From assembly GCA_964476045.1 (NCBI GenBank), contig CAYYYJ010000004.1, positions 1 through 57,784 of the forward strand: a stretch of 57,784 nt of DNA, in the 5' to 3' direction. Shown here in pieces: positions 24,120-31,661 of the stretch. This DNA is from CAYYYJ01 sp964476045. Lineage in GTDB: Archaea > Aenigmatarchaeota > Aenigmatarchaeia > QMZP01 > JACQNV01. Position numbers and translations under genes: made by a program. Positions within the stretch are counted from its first letter, which is position 1; each line of letters begins with the position of its first letter. The notes beneath the pieces are model-generated. The model saw only the letters and a program-made list of their open reading frames with translations. It was not told the DNA's origin and searched no databases.

Positions 24120-24300
24120 CTGCAGAGATTTTCGTATAAGATCCAATTTCTTTTCTAAACCTTTTCTTGGGATCTCAAACCTTCTTTTGGAAAAGAAGGG
24201 CTGAATTCGAACTCTGATCAGAACCTTCGCGGGGTCCTATCCTATCCATTGTCTGCAAAATCCCTTCTTTTGGGATCTCAACACTTTTCTTTAAAGGGAC
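24120..24300. repeat. Paired direct repeats and hairpins in the 375-bp gap before the HAD gene
   Basis: 24040-24414 has no protein gene. Two related blocks about 100 bp apart both contain TTGGGATCTCAA (near 24167-24178 and 24270-24281), each followed by CTT-rich pyrimidine runs. The first includes a 9-bp hairpin with arms CCTTCTTTT and AAAAGAAGG (24180-24199). AAAAGAAGGG (24191-24200) can alternatively pair with CCCTTCTTTT (24262-24271), enclosing the tRNA-like sequence. A stem-loop of the dispersed family follows at 24284-24358. Confidence 0.6.
24198..24264 (-). pseudogene. Decayed tRNA-Arg(GCG)-like sequence
   Basis: On the minus strand the order and spacing of a tRNA are visible: a D-loop CAATGGATAG, ten bases from GG18-19 to a 5-bp anticodon stem (GGACC/GGTTC), an anticodon loop CCGCGAA with GCG (Arg) but C instead of U at position 33, then a T-loop TTCGAAT. 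The D stem has two mismatches, the T stem does not pair, and about five bases are missing on its 3' side. The acceptor (GGG...CCC) pairs only partly. It is not a working tRNA as read. It could be a relic, or a tRNA-derived repeat. Confidence 0.35.
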
Positions 24301-24358
24301 GAAATTGATTTCCTAAACAATTGTACTGAAATCAATTTCCAGCCTTCCTCAAGAAAAG
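24284..24358 (-). repeat. Dispersed stem-loop element, copy A
   Basis: A perfect 12-bp hairpin has arms GAAATTGATTTC (24301-24312) and GAAATCAATTTC (24328-24339). It is enclosed by an 8-bp closing stem CTTTTCTT (24284-24291) / AAGAAAAG (24351-24358). Read on the minus strand, the loop contains AATTGTTT and the hairpin is followed by GTCCCTTTA, as in copy B at 54542-54588. Copy C at 40388-40418 shares the GTCCCTT flank. Confidence 0.75.
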
Positions 24359-24414
24359 GGCTGACATTAGACTACAGGCCCATTTTTAAAGCTCACTGCA
24401 CATTTTTATAGATT

Positions 24415-25188
24415 ATGTTGTCCTCGAGGGCTTTAATTGTTGACTATAACGGGACTTTTGTGCCTGGTTATGAAGAGATTGGTTTAGCTTATGCATTTTT
24501 AGCAAAAGCAGTCAAGGATCGAAGGTTTGGCAGAGCCCTGAAGTTAGTTGGCCCTTTACAGGCTCGTTGTTGGTATCTTACTTTGGCTCACAGGCTAGAT
24601 GAAGTAGGAAAAGTTTTTGCAGAACAGGTCCTTCCAGGTGAAGATCCAGAATATATCCAAGAAGTTCTAAGCAGACCAGATTCTATTCTTTACAGAATTG
24701 CTAGAAACCCCCCAAAAATCGGCAAGAAAATAGACACTAAACCAATACCACTTGCTGCCTATGTAGTGGAGCAGGCAAAGAAAAGGGGCAGAAAAACCGG
24801 TGTATATACAGCCTCTTTCCAGGAAATCGTAGAAGCTAGTTTAAGAAGATACGGAAAATTGGGCCTCTTTGACTTTGTTTACGGAAATCCATTCATAGTT
24901 GGGAAAGGAAAAATAACGGGTATAGAAGAGCGTGTCAATTTTTTTGATAAAGCCGAAGGTTTTGAAGATTTCTTAGAGTTACAAGGTTTGCCGAGAGATG
25001 GGTCAGGAGTTGTTTATGTCGGTGACTCTGATCCAGATAAAGGTGTGTTTGGAAAAGTGGAAGATGCAGTTGTAGCACCAACCGCTCGAGAAGATTTCAG
25101 AAAAAAAGTTCATTCCGAATTTTCTGGACAAGGAAGGATGCATTTACCAAAGAATTGGGAAGGCGTTGCAAGACTACTTTCTGATTAG
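24415..25188 (+). CDS. HAD-superfamily hydrolase-like protein
   Basis: 257 residues. HAD motif I is IVDYNGTFVPG (residues 8-18): the nucleophile Asp is present, but the second Asp (DxD) is replaced by Asn. Motif II is the Thr/Ser of VYTASFQEI (about 125-133), and motif IV is VYVGDSDPDKGVF near 203-215. A helical cap lies between motifs I and II. The Asp-to-Asn change could alter or abolish phosphatase activity. TTTTTAAAGC about 27 nt upstream of the ATG suggests leaderless transcription. It overlaps convergent rfcL by 4 bp. Confidence 0.8.
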   Translation: MLSSRALIVDYNGTFVPGYEEIGLAYAFLAKAVKDRRFGRALKLVGPLQARCWYLTLAHRLDEVGKVFAEQVLPGEDPEYIQEVLSRPDSILYRIARNPPKIGKKIDTKPIPLAAYVVEQAKKRGRKTGVYTASFQEIVEASLRRYGKLGLFDFVYGNPFIVGKGKITGIEERVNFFDKAEGFEDFLELQGLPRDGSGVVYVGDSDPDKGVFGKVEDAVVAPTAREDFRKKVHSEFSGQGRMHLPKNWEGVARLLSD

Positions 25189-26474
25189 AAATTAAACAGT
25201 GTCTTCATCTTTGGTTTTTCGGGTTTTATTTCTGTCTTGGGTTCTGGATTGTTTTCAGGCAGGTCCTGTATTTTCTTTTCAATAATTTTTTCCTTCACCT
25301 GAATTTCACTATCCTTTTTCTCATCTTTAGTTTTCTCCTTCAATTTAGTATCCTTCTTTCCAGCCTTCTCAAAAAGTTTCATGTAAGGCAAATACTCAAT
25401 CGCAATCTTTTTCCTCGAGCAATGTAAATTCCCTAATTCCTCAGAAAGTTCTGCAATCTCCAACCTCTTTGCTTTCGCCCTGCCTAACTGCATAAACCTC
25501 TGTGGAGGCCTGTACATCACAAACCCTGTGTGCGATTTTTTTAGCACAGAGATCCCTGAAATAAGGTCCGAGGCTATTGCTTTGAACCTCCAGTTTTGCT
25601 GCTTCATTGTTCTCCCCCTCAGGATGTCCGCATGAGAAAGTAAATCATATCCTTCTGCTATCTCCTCTGGAGTTTTCAGTTCCTGCAAAAGGTTGTTTTC
25701 GACCCACCAGAAAACTTCATCAGAATCTTTATCTGCAGTTAGCATAGCATTCCTGCCAATGCTCAGATTCCGAGAATGGAATATCGGCTGTAAAGCATTA
25801 AAAACAGAATTCTCCCTTTCCCTGTAACCAAGCGCTTCCAAATCCGTTGATCCCAGTATCTTCTTCCCCGAACAAGCAATTTGCAAATCTGTTATGGCTG
25901 ATCTCAGGTCACCTTGGCAAAATTTTGAGAGCGTGATCAACGCCTCCTTATCCGCTTCTATGCCTTCCTGTGCACAAATATCTCCAAGCCTTTTTGAAAT
26001 TGAAGGCGAAGGTATTTTATCAAACTTGATTAATTTACAATATCCTTTTACTGTTTTCAATTTAGGCAGATAAGGATCAGATGTTATTAGTATTAAAGGG
26101 AATTTAGAATTCTTTATTAATTCTATAATCTCTGTTGTGGCTCCCCGATCTTTAGTTCCGGAAATCCCTTCAAGCTCGTCTATGAGAATTATCTTGTTCT
26201 TGCAGAATAGGCTTTTGTTTTTAGAACTTTGCTTAATCTCTTGGATATTGTCTACACTCACATCGTCTGCATCAATCCTGTTTAGCAAAAACCCATTTTG
26301 CCCGCAAAAAGTTTCTATAAGCAAACTTTTCCCTATCCCAGTGGGCCCATAAAACATCAGGGCTTCCCCTGGTTTGAAATTCAAAACAAAGCTCTTCAGC
26401 TCTTCGACTACTTTTTTGTTGCCTACAATTTCTTCAAGGTTTTTTGGCTTGTGCTTTTCGATCCAGAGTTGCAT
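25185..26474 (-). CDS. rfcL: Replication factor C large subunit
   Basis: About 429 residues from the Met that begins MQLWIEKHKPKNLEEIVGN, the standard RfcL start; an in-frame ATG seven codons upstream (26495) is possible. Walker A is YGPTGIGKSLLI, Walker B is KIILIDELEGISG. RfcL with the small subunit loads the sliding clamp PCNA. After the collar region comes a Lys/Glu-rich linker (about 360-425), and the protein ends KMKTLFNF, which fits a C-terminal PCNA-interacting motif. The small subunit is not in this window. Confidence 0.95.
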   Translation of the reverse strand: MQLWIEKHKPKNLEEIVGNKKVVEELKSFVLNFKPGEALMFYGPTGIGKSLLIETFCGQNGFLLNRIDADDVSVDNIQEIKQSSKNKSLFCKNKIILIDELEGISGTKDRGATTEIIELIKNSKFPLILITSDPYLPKLKTVKGYCKLIKFDKIPSPSISKRLGDICAQEGIEADKEALITLSKFCQGDLRSAITDLQIACSGKKILGSTDLEALGYRERENSVFNALQPIFHSRNLSIGRNAMLTADKDSDEVFWWVENNLLQELKTPEEIAEGYDLLSHADILRGRTMKQQNWRFKAIASDLISGISVLKKSHTGFVMYRPPQRFMQLGRAKAKRLEIAELSEELGNLHCSRKKIAIEYLPYMKLFEKAGKKDTKLKEKTKDEKKDSEIQVKEKIIEKKIQDLPENNPEPKTEIKPEKPKMKTLFNF

Positions 26475-26513
26475 ATCAAGGTTAATTAACGGCACATAAT
26501 AAATATATCTAAT

Positions 26514-26624
26514 ATGCTAAAATCCCGCAAGCTCTGTAAAATCCCAATATCTCACAGGGAACTAGACCTGCCCAGAACACAGTTTGTGGAGATAATGAAA
26601 CTTGCTGAAGAAGGCCAAATCTGA
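26514..26624 (+). pseudogene. Duplicated 5' fragment of the aminotransferase gene
   Basis: The first about 100 bp match the 5' end of the aminotransferase gene (27498-27597) at roughly 95 of 101 positions. They encode MLKSRKLCKIPISHRELDLP and onward to KLAEEG, then diverge and stop (QI then TGA). The fragment has its own AT-rich upstream sequence. It and the full gene bracket the UPF0175/PIN pair. The 36-residue product would have no enzymatic part. Confidence 0.85.
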
Positions 26625-26671
26625 TTTGCTGCGAAAAGCCTTATAAGCCAGCCGATTTAATTATAAGACAA

Positions 26672-26983
26672 ATGTGTATGGAAAAAGAAAATTTGCTCGA
26701 GAAAGAGCTTTCTGTTGTAACAGAGGCTGGCTTCAGGAATAAGGAAGAGTTTGTGGAAGAAGCTGTGAAAACTTATCTCGCAGCAAGAAAAGATGTAAGG
26801 ATATTAATAGCTGCTGCATTGTATATGGAAGAGAAAATTTCTCTGGGCAAAGCTATGGAAATTTCAGGCCTTACTGTAGAGGAGTTCAAGAAACATCTCA
26901 AGACAAAAGGTATGGAGAAGAAAACATACAGCACAACCAGATCTAGAGAGAATATCCTAAAATATAGGGTAAAAAGCAGTTGA
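26672..26983 (+). CDS. UPF0175-type antitoxin-like protein
   Basis: 103 residues. The C-terminal part fits UPF0175: KDVRILIAAALYMEEKISLGKAMEISGLTVEEF (key GKAMEISGLTVEEF at about 60-73), a helix-turn-helix used for DNA binding. The N-terminal part (LEKELSVVTEAGFRNKEEFVEEAVKTYL) is like a ribbon-helix-helix segment. UPF0175 proteins pair with PIN proteins of the type encoded 46 bp downstream. The start may be two codons further in (ATG 26678). Confidence 0.8.
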   Translation: MCMEKENLLEKELSVVTEAGFRNKEEFVEEAVKTYLAARKDVRILIAAALYMEEKISLGKAMEISGLTVEEFKKHLKTKGMEKKTYSTTRSRENILKYRVKSS

Positions 26984-27029
26984 GATAATCCCTTATCGGA
27001 CATGCCTGGACATTTTTTATATATCTAAT

Positions 27030-27494
27030 ATGTTAATAGCAGACACAGATTTCCTAAGCTCATTTCTAAAAATAGACAGATTGGAATTAGTTAAGGATTT
27101 TTTTAGAGAAGACATCTATGTGCCTGTTGCTGTCCAAAGAGAAATTGCAAAAACAGACCTTATAATAAAATTGAATGAAAAGAAATTTGTGCATGTTGTA
27201 AATGTCAAAAGAAAAAACATTGGGGGATCTGAATTTTTGGGAGAAGGTGAGATAGGATGCCTTTCACTTGCAACTGAAAACGATTTGGTCCTGATGAGTG
27301 ATAGGGTTGCAGGAAGAGTAGGGGAATTGAATAAAATAAAGGTGGTCAATATACCCGGATTTTTGTTAGTATTGGGGGAGAGCGGGTTTCTGGACAAACC
27401 TGAATTAAAAAAAGTAATTAGAGATTTAAAAGAAAAAGATTTCCACTCACTGTCAAAAAAAGATGAGGAGGAGATAACAGGAGAGAAAAGTTAA
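27030..27494 (+). CDS. PIN-domain (DUF3368-like) toxin-type protein
   Basis: 154 residues. Acidic PIN residues appear in MLIADTDFLSSFLKID (D5, D7), VPVAVQREIAKTD (Glu near 38), and FLGEGEIGCLSLA plus VLMSDRVAGRV (about 69-97). The GEGEIGCLSLA block is typical of PIN proteins that pair with UPF0175 antitoxins. The gene ends 3 bp before the aminotransferase ATG. With its partner it sits between two copies of the aminotransferase 5' end, suggesting insertion. Confidence 0.82.
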   Translation: MLIADTDFLSSFLKIDRLELVKDFFREDIYVPVAVQREIAKTDLIIKLNEKKFVHVVNVKRKNIGGSEFLGEGEIGCLSLATENDLVLMSDRVAGRVGELNKIKVVNIPGFLLVLGESGFLDKPELKKVIRDLKEKDFHSLSKKDEEEITGEKS

Positions 27495-27497
27495 CAT

Positions 27498-28915
27498 ATG
27501 CCCAAAACCCGCAAGCTCTGTAAAATCCCAATATCCCAGAGGGAACTAGACCTACCCAGAACACAGTTTGTGGAGATAATGAAACTTGCTGAAGAAGGGA
27601 AAGATATTANNNNNNNNNNNNNNNNNNNNNNNNNNNNNNNNNNNNNNNNNNNNNNNNNNNNNNNNNNNNNNNNNNNNNNNNNNNNNNNNNNNNNNNNNNN
27701 NNNNNNNNNCCCAGAACACAGTTTGTGGAGATAATGAAACTTGCTGAAGAAGGGAAAGATATTATTTCCCTGGGGCCAGGAGAGCCTGATTTCGCCACAC
27801 CAAAACACATAATAGAATTCGCGAAAAAAGAACTGGATAGAGGGAAAACTCACTATACGCCGATTGGGGGCCTTACAGAAGTAAAAGAGGCCTTTGCCAA
27901 AAAATTAAAAAAAGAAAATAGAATTTCTGTTGACCCCGAAGACCAGATCATTGTCACAGTGGGCGCGAAAGAGGCATTGTTGCTTTCTATCCTGTCTCTT
28001 GTCGATCCAGGCGAATCTGTTCTTGTCCCAAATCCAGGCTACCTTGCCTACATCCCAATTATAGATACAGTAAATGGCAAACCAATCTCTGTCCATCTCA
28101 AACCTGAAAATAACTGGGAGTTTGATCTAGACTCCTTAAAAAAACAGATTACAAACAAAACAACTTTACTTATTCTAAATTCGCCGGCAAATCCAACAGG
28201 AGCAGTCTTCTCCAAGAAATGCCTTGAAGAAATAGCGGACTTCGCTATAGAAAATTGCTTGGTTGTATTATCTGATGAAGCCTATGAAAAATTTGTTTAC
28301 GACCAAGCAAAGCATGTGAGCATAGGCTCCCTGAATGGTATGGAAAACCACACCGTCAGTATATATTCATTTTCAAAAACTTATGCAATGCCCGGATTCA
28401 GGATAGGCTTCGCGGCAGGACCGAAAGATATTATCCAAGCTATGACAAAATTAAAATTGGGGACAACTTTGTCTGCACCAACTATTTCACAATTGTCTGC
28501 AGAATACGCAGTAAAGTCCACACAAAAGCCGGTGGCAGAAATGGTGAAAGAATATAAGAGAAGAAGGGATTTTATTTACAAGAGATGCATTGAAATCGGT
28601 TTTGAATGTGAAAAACCAAAAGGCGCTTTTTATCTGTTCCCTTCGATCGGAAATTTTGGAATGGAATCCACTAAATTCTCTAAATTTTTATTGGAAAAAG
28701 CAAAAGTGCTTACAATTCCGGGAACTGAATTCGGAAAATACGGAGAAGGCTATATTAGGATGTCTTACGCGGCTTCTTACAATAAAATCGAAGAGGCCAT
28801 GTGTAGGGTTGAAAAACTTTTAAAAAATCCAATAAAAAGAACTTTCAATGCTTTCAAATTTAAAAAAAGTACACAGGAGATGCTAGGCGAGTCTGATAAA
28901 GAAAAATGGGGATGA
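27498..28915 (+). CDS. Class I/II PLP-dependent aminotransferase (aspartate-type), interrupted by an assembly gap
   Basis: The gene starts at 27498 (MPKTRKLCKIPISQRELDLP) and ends at 28915. The 100 N at 27610-27709 are flanked by an identical 55-bp sequence on both sides, so removing the gap and one overlap restores one frame of about 420 codons. Family features: LGPGEPDFATP near the N-terminus, NPGYLAYI, NSPANPTGAVF, DEAYEKFVYD, and the PLP lysine in SFSKTYAMPGFRIGF. It transfers an amino group between an amino acid and 2-oxoglutarate; aspartate specificity is a family-level guess. cysK-like follows after 4 bp. Confidence 0.93.
27610..27709. other. Assembly gap (100 N) within the aminotransferase gene
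   Basis: The 55 bases before the gap (27555-27609) recur immediately after it (27710-27764). This is a k=55 overlap left unmerged, caused by the duplicated 5' segment of this gene. Probably no sequence is missing, and the apparent frame change across the gap is an artefact. Confidence 0.88.
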
Positions 28916-28919
28916 AAAA

Positions 28920-29831
28920 ATGTCAAATTTTTCTATTTTGAATTCCGTGGGTAACACACCTCTAGTTGAAATTTCTGGCGTGAAAGTAAAGCTTGAGAAT
29001 CTCAATCCAAGCGGCTCTGTGAAGGACAGGATTGCAAAATATATTGTCGGAAAGGCAGAGGAGTCTGGCGAATTGGAAAAAGGCTATACGATAGTAGAAG
29101 CAACCAGCGGGAACACAGGCATCGCTTTTTCTTTTGTTGCTGCACTGAGAGGATACAAGATGGTTGCAGTGCTTCCGATAGGAATGAGCGAAGAAAGGTC
29201 TAAGATAATGAAAGCCTATGGTGCAAAAGTTGTTTTTGTTGAAAAGGGCTGCGTGAAATGCGCTGTTGAAGTTGCTGAGAGATTAGCGAAAAGAAAAGGG
29301 GTTTACATGCCGCGCCAATTTGAGAATCCGTGGAATATCCGAGAGCATGAATTGGGTATGGGAAGAGAAATTCTGGAGCAAACAGAAATCGATTGCTTTG
29401 TTGCAGGAGTGGGGACTGGAGGAACGCTAATAGGTGTTGGGAAAACTCTAAGGAAAGTTAACCCGGATGTTGAACTGGTTGCCGTGGAACCAGCCGAATG
29501 TCCATTACTTTCTGAAAATAAATACGGTAAACATAGTATACCCGGTTTGCATAAAGGCTTTACTTGCAAACAACACAGAATAGAGGGCATAGGTGACGGC
29601 TTTATCCCAAAAATTGTCGAGAAAAATAGAAATTTAATCGATGATGTAATAAGAATAAAAAGCTCAGATGCAATTCTGCAGGCTAGAAAGTTATCGGAGC
29701 TCGGATATTTTGTCGGGCCGAGTTCAGGCGCAAATTTTTTAGCTTCCCTAAAACTCAAGAAAAAATACAAGAATATTGTAACACTTTTTCCGGATAGAGG
29801 GGATAGATATCTCAGTGAGAAGATTTTTTAG
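28920..29831 (+). CDS. Cysteine synthase-family PLP enzyme
   Basis: 303 residues, usual for O-acetylserine or O-phosphoserine sulfhydrylases. The PLP lysine lies in NPSGSVKDRIAKYIV (about 30-44), the substrate loop is EATSGNTGIAFSF (about 59-71), and the phosphate-binding loop is GVGTGGTLIGVG (about 160-171). PSSGANFLASL near the C-terminus completes the fold. It makes cysteine from an activated serine and sulfide; the donor cannot be told from sequence. It is in one operon with the upstream aminotransferase (4-bp gap). Confidence 0.93.
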   Translation: MSNFSILNSVGNTPLVEISGVKVKLENLNPSGSVKDRIAKYIVGKAEESGELEKGYTIVEATSGNTGIAFSFVAALRGYKMVAVLPIGMSEERSKIMKAYGAKVVFVEKGCVKCAVEVAERLAKRKGVYMPRQFENPWNIREHELGMGREILEQTEIDCFVAGVGTGGTLIGVGKTLRKVNPDVELVAVEPAECPLLSENKYGKHSIPGLHKGFTCKQHRIEGIGDGFIPKIVEKNRNLIDDVIRIKSSDAILQARKLSELGYFVGPSSGANFLASLKLKKKYKNIVTLFPDRGDRYLSEKIF

Positions 29832-29862
29832 CTTAAATATTTTTATCCCGATAATTTGGGAT

Positions 29863-30594
29863 ATGAATCCTGAAATAGCTCTGTTTTGGAAAGATGCATA
29901 CATGAAAGAATTTGATGCAACAGTTCTTTCAGCCTCTGGTGAAGGCGAAAAATCAGGTAAAATAATTGTCCTGGACAAAACAGCTTTTTATCCAGAAGGC
30001 GGAGGCCAGCCGTCTGATTTTGGTACCCTGAAAAAAGAAAATGGTGAGGAATTTAAAGTATTATTTTCTGGAAAAAATAATGGAAGTATATTCCATGAAA
30101 TAGACAAAACTGGCTTAAATCCAGGTGACAAAATCCATGGAACAATAGACTGGAATAGAAGATACAAACTCATGAAAATGCACACAGCCATGCACCTATT
30201 CTGCAATATTTTCACGCAAAGTGAGCAAGTCCAGTTTACAGGAAACCAATTGGGACCAGAAGAAAGCAGGCTTGATGTCGCTTTAAAAGATTTTTCAAAG
30301 GAAAAAGTGCAGGTTTTTATAGACAAGGCAAATAGCTATATAGACCAAAAACTTCCTGTAACATCTTATTTTGTTTCTATAGAAGACGCGAAAAAAGATC
30401 CCACGTTGTTCAGGTTAGCTGAAGGGTTTTACCAAGATATGAAAGAACTGAGAATAGTGGAGATACATGGGGTCGATAAAGAAGCAGATGGCGGCACACA
30501 CGTAAACAGTCTGGCTGAAGTAGGGAAAGTGGTTTTGGTAAAAATTGACAATAAGGGCAAGGACAGGAAGAGGGTCTATTTTAGGTTGGAGTAA
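29863..30594 (+). CDS. alaX: Alanyl-tRNA editing protein (AlaX type)
   Basis: 243 residues from ATG 29863; an earlier in-frame start would overlap the preceding gene. The N-terminal domain has LDKTAFYPEGGGQPSDFG (about 40-57), the AlaRS-like glycine-rich motif. The editing core has HTAMHLFCNIF, supplying the HxxxH zinc ligands, and EADGGTHVNSLAEVG, where Asp stands in the position of the usual Cys of CGGTH. AlaX hydrolyses Ser- or Gly-tRNA(Ala). The Asp form is known by eye from other archaeal AlaX sequences, so activity is likely. Confidence 0.93.
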   Translation: MNPEIALFWKDAYMKEFDATVLSASGEGEKSGKIIVLDKTAFYPEGGGQPSDFGTLKKENGEEFKVLFSGKNNGSIFHEIDKTGLNPGDKIHGTIDWNRRYKLMKMHTAMHLFCNIFTQSEQVQFTGNQLGPEESRLDVALKDFSKEKVQVFIDKANSYIDQKLPVTSYFVSIEDAKKDPTLFRLAEGFYQDMKELRIVEIHGVDKEADGGTHVNSLAEVGKVVLVKIDNKGKDRKRVYFRLE

Positions 30595-30652
30595 ATATTT
30601 TCTGATTGAAAGATTCAAACAGGAAATTAATCTTAGTATTTCTAAAACCAGT

Positions 30653-31030
30653 TCAATAAGGCGTCTTCGTCTTTACCTCCCTTATCTTAGAAAAATCTTT
30701 TGCGTTTGCTGCTAGCAGATCGGCCTTCACCTGAAATGCAGTTGCTGCAATCAACGCATCCGGTAAAAGCAATCCGTATTTTCTTCTAAAATAGGCGGCC
30801 TGTTGTACGATTTTGTCATCCACAGGAATTGCGTCGAAAACAGAAAAAATTTTGAGTGTGAGATCTTTTATCTTCTCGTCGTCGCATGCCTTGCTGGATA
30901 AAAGTTCTGCAACAGAAATTGTGGAATAAAAAATTTCTTTCTGCGACGACAAATATTTTAAGACATCTTTTGCTGGCGAGACGCCTCTAAGTGCGTCAAT
31001 GAAAATATCTGAATTAATCACAATTGCCAT
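30653..31030 (-). CDS. vapC: PIN-domain toxin (VapC type)
   Basis: About 125 residues from ATG 31030 (MAIVINSDIFIDALRG); the codon at 31036 is TTG. Acidic PIN residues: D8 and D12 in the opening strand, Glu in STISVAELLS (about 38-47), and Asp in LLPDALIAATAF and ANAKDF near the C-terminus. It follows the AbrB-type antitoxin gene by 8 bp. This is the fifth toxin-antitoxin-like pair in the window. Confidence 0.88.
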   Translation of the reverse strand: MAIVINSDIFIDALRGVSPAKDVLKYLSSQKEIFYSTISVAELLSSKACDDEKIKDLTLKIFSVFDAIPVDDKIVQQAAYFRRKYGLLLPDALIAATAFQVKADLLAANAKDFSKIREVKTKTPY

Positions 31031-31038
31031 AAACAAAA

Positions 31039-31290
31039 TTAAATGTCTAATCTTTCCGATCGTATCTTCCAGTCAGACCTTATTTTTTTTACGTAATTGG
31101 AACCCGGCTCGACTTTGCCTTTCCACGCGCCGAATGCGTCTTCGACAACATTGTTTTTAAATTTGGAAATCTCGACTTTCGACCCTTCGATTGAGAAGAT
31201 GACTTTGTCCCCTATTTTAATTCCTTGGACTTCCCTTACATCTTTAGGAACAGTTAGCTGAAAATTCCTAGTTACTATAGCTATTCCCAT
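31039..31290 (-). CDS. vapB: AbrB-type antitoxin (VapB)
   Basis: 83 residues. The N-terminal swapped-hairpin domain is visible in VTRNFQLTVPKDVREVQGIK and IGDKVIFSIEGSKVEIS. The C-terminal tail (AFGAWKGKVEPGSNYVKKIRSDW) matches the linear toxin-binding tails of VapB proteins. It is the first gene of an operon with the PIN toxin. The start is preceded on the minus strand by AT-rich sequence with CTAATATATTAG (31292-31303), a palindrome that may be its operator. Confidence 0.87.
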   Translation of the reverse strand: MGIAIVTRNFQLTVPKDVREVQGIKIGDKVIFSIEGSKVEISKFKNNVVEDAFGAWKGKVEPGSNYVKKIRSDWKIRSERLDI

Positions 31291-31431
31291 GCTAATATAT
31301 TAGATATTTCTCCTTATAAACTTAACTAGTATACCCAAAACTATAGATTTTCATCCTCTATTTCTATAAAACAAGCACACATGGCCACATATAGGTAAAT
31401 TTTAACCTGTAGTCAAATAGTCCTATAAAAG

Positions 31432-31441
31432 TATTTAAATA
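31432..31441 (+). promoter_or_regulatory. TATA box of ftsZ
   Basis: TATTTAAATA is a strong archaeal TATA element. Transcription should start about 25 nt downstream (near 31462), leaving a leader of about 200 nt before the ftsZ ATG at 31662, which is unusually long for this genome. Confidence 0.7.
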
Positions 31442-31461
31442 GGCTCCAATATAATATGTAG

Positions 31462-31661
31462 CATAGAACATGTAGATGAACCCTTTTTCGGATAGGTGAA
31501 AAATCTGTCCGCGGAAAAGATCAATCGAAAAAACGTAGGGTCTAGTTTTAACTAGAAGTAGCTACCTCTAGACCTAAGTATCATGTTCATTAAATCTGAC
31601 ACAGTCAGATAAAAGGAGGATTTGATTTCTAAGGCAACCCTTAGCTTTCAATCAATGATTT
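31462..31661 (+). ncRNA. Long structured 5' leader of ftsZ (candidate RNA regulator)
   Basis: Visible helices: a long-range stem GAACATG (31466-31472) with CATGTTC (31582-31588); CGGATAG (31489-31495) with CTGTCCG (31505-31511, one G-U); GGTCTAG (31539-31545) with CTAGACC (31568-31574), with CTAGTT/AACTAG as an inner alternative; ATCTGAC/GTCAGAT (31594-31610); and TTGATT/AATCAA (31622-31655) enclosing CTAAGG/CCTTAG (31629-31644). A strong SD, AAAAGGAGGA (31611-31620), lies 41 nt before the ATG; folding the last hairpin leaves about 7 nt between them. No known riboswitch class is recognised. Confidence 0.6.

Noticed and set aside
27610..27764. Frameshift in the aminotransferase gene
   Set aside because: The phase change is caused by 100 N plus a 55-bp unmerged overlap; without these the frame is continuous.
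31462..31661. Known RNA gene (RNase P, SRP RNA or a named riboswitch) upstream of ftsZ
   Set aside because: I could not find the conserved cores of these RNAs; the hairpins and the position directly before ftsZ favour a leader.
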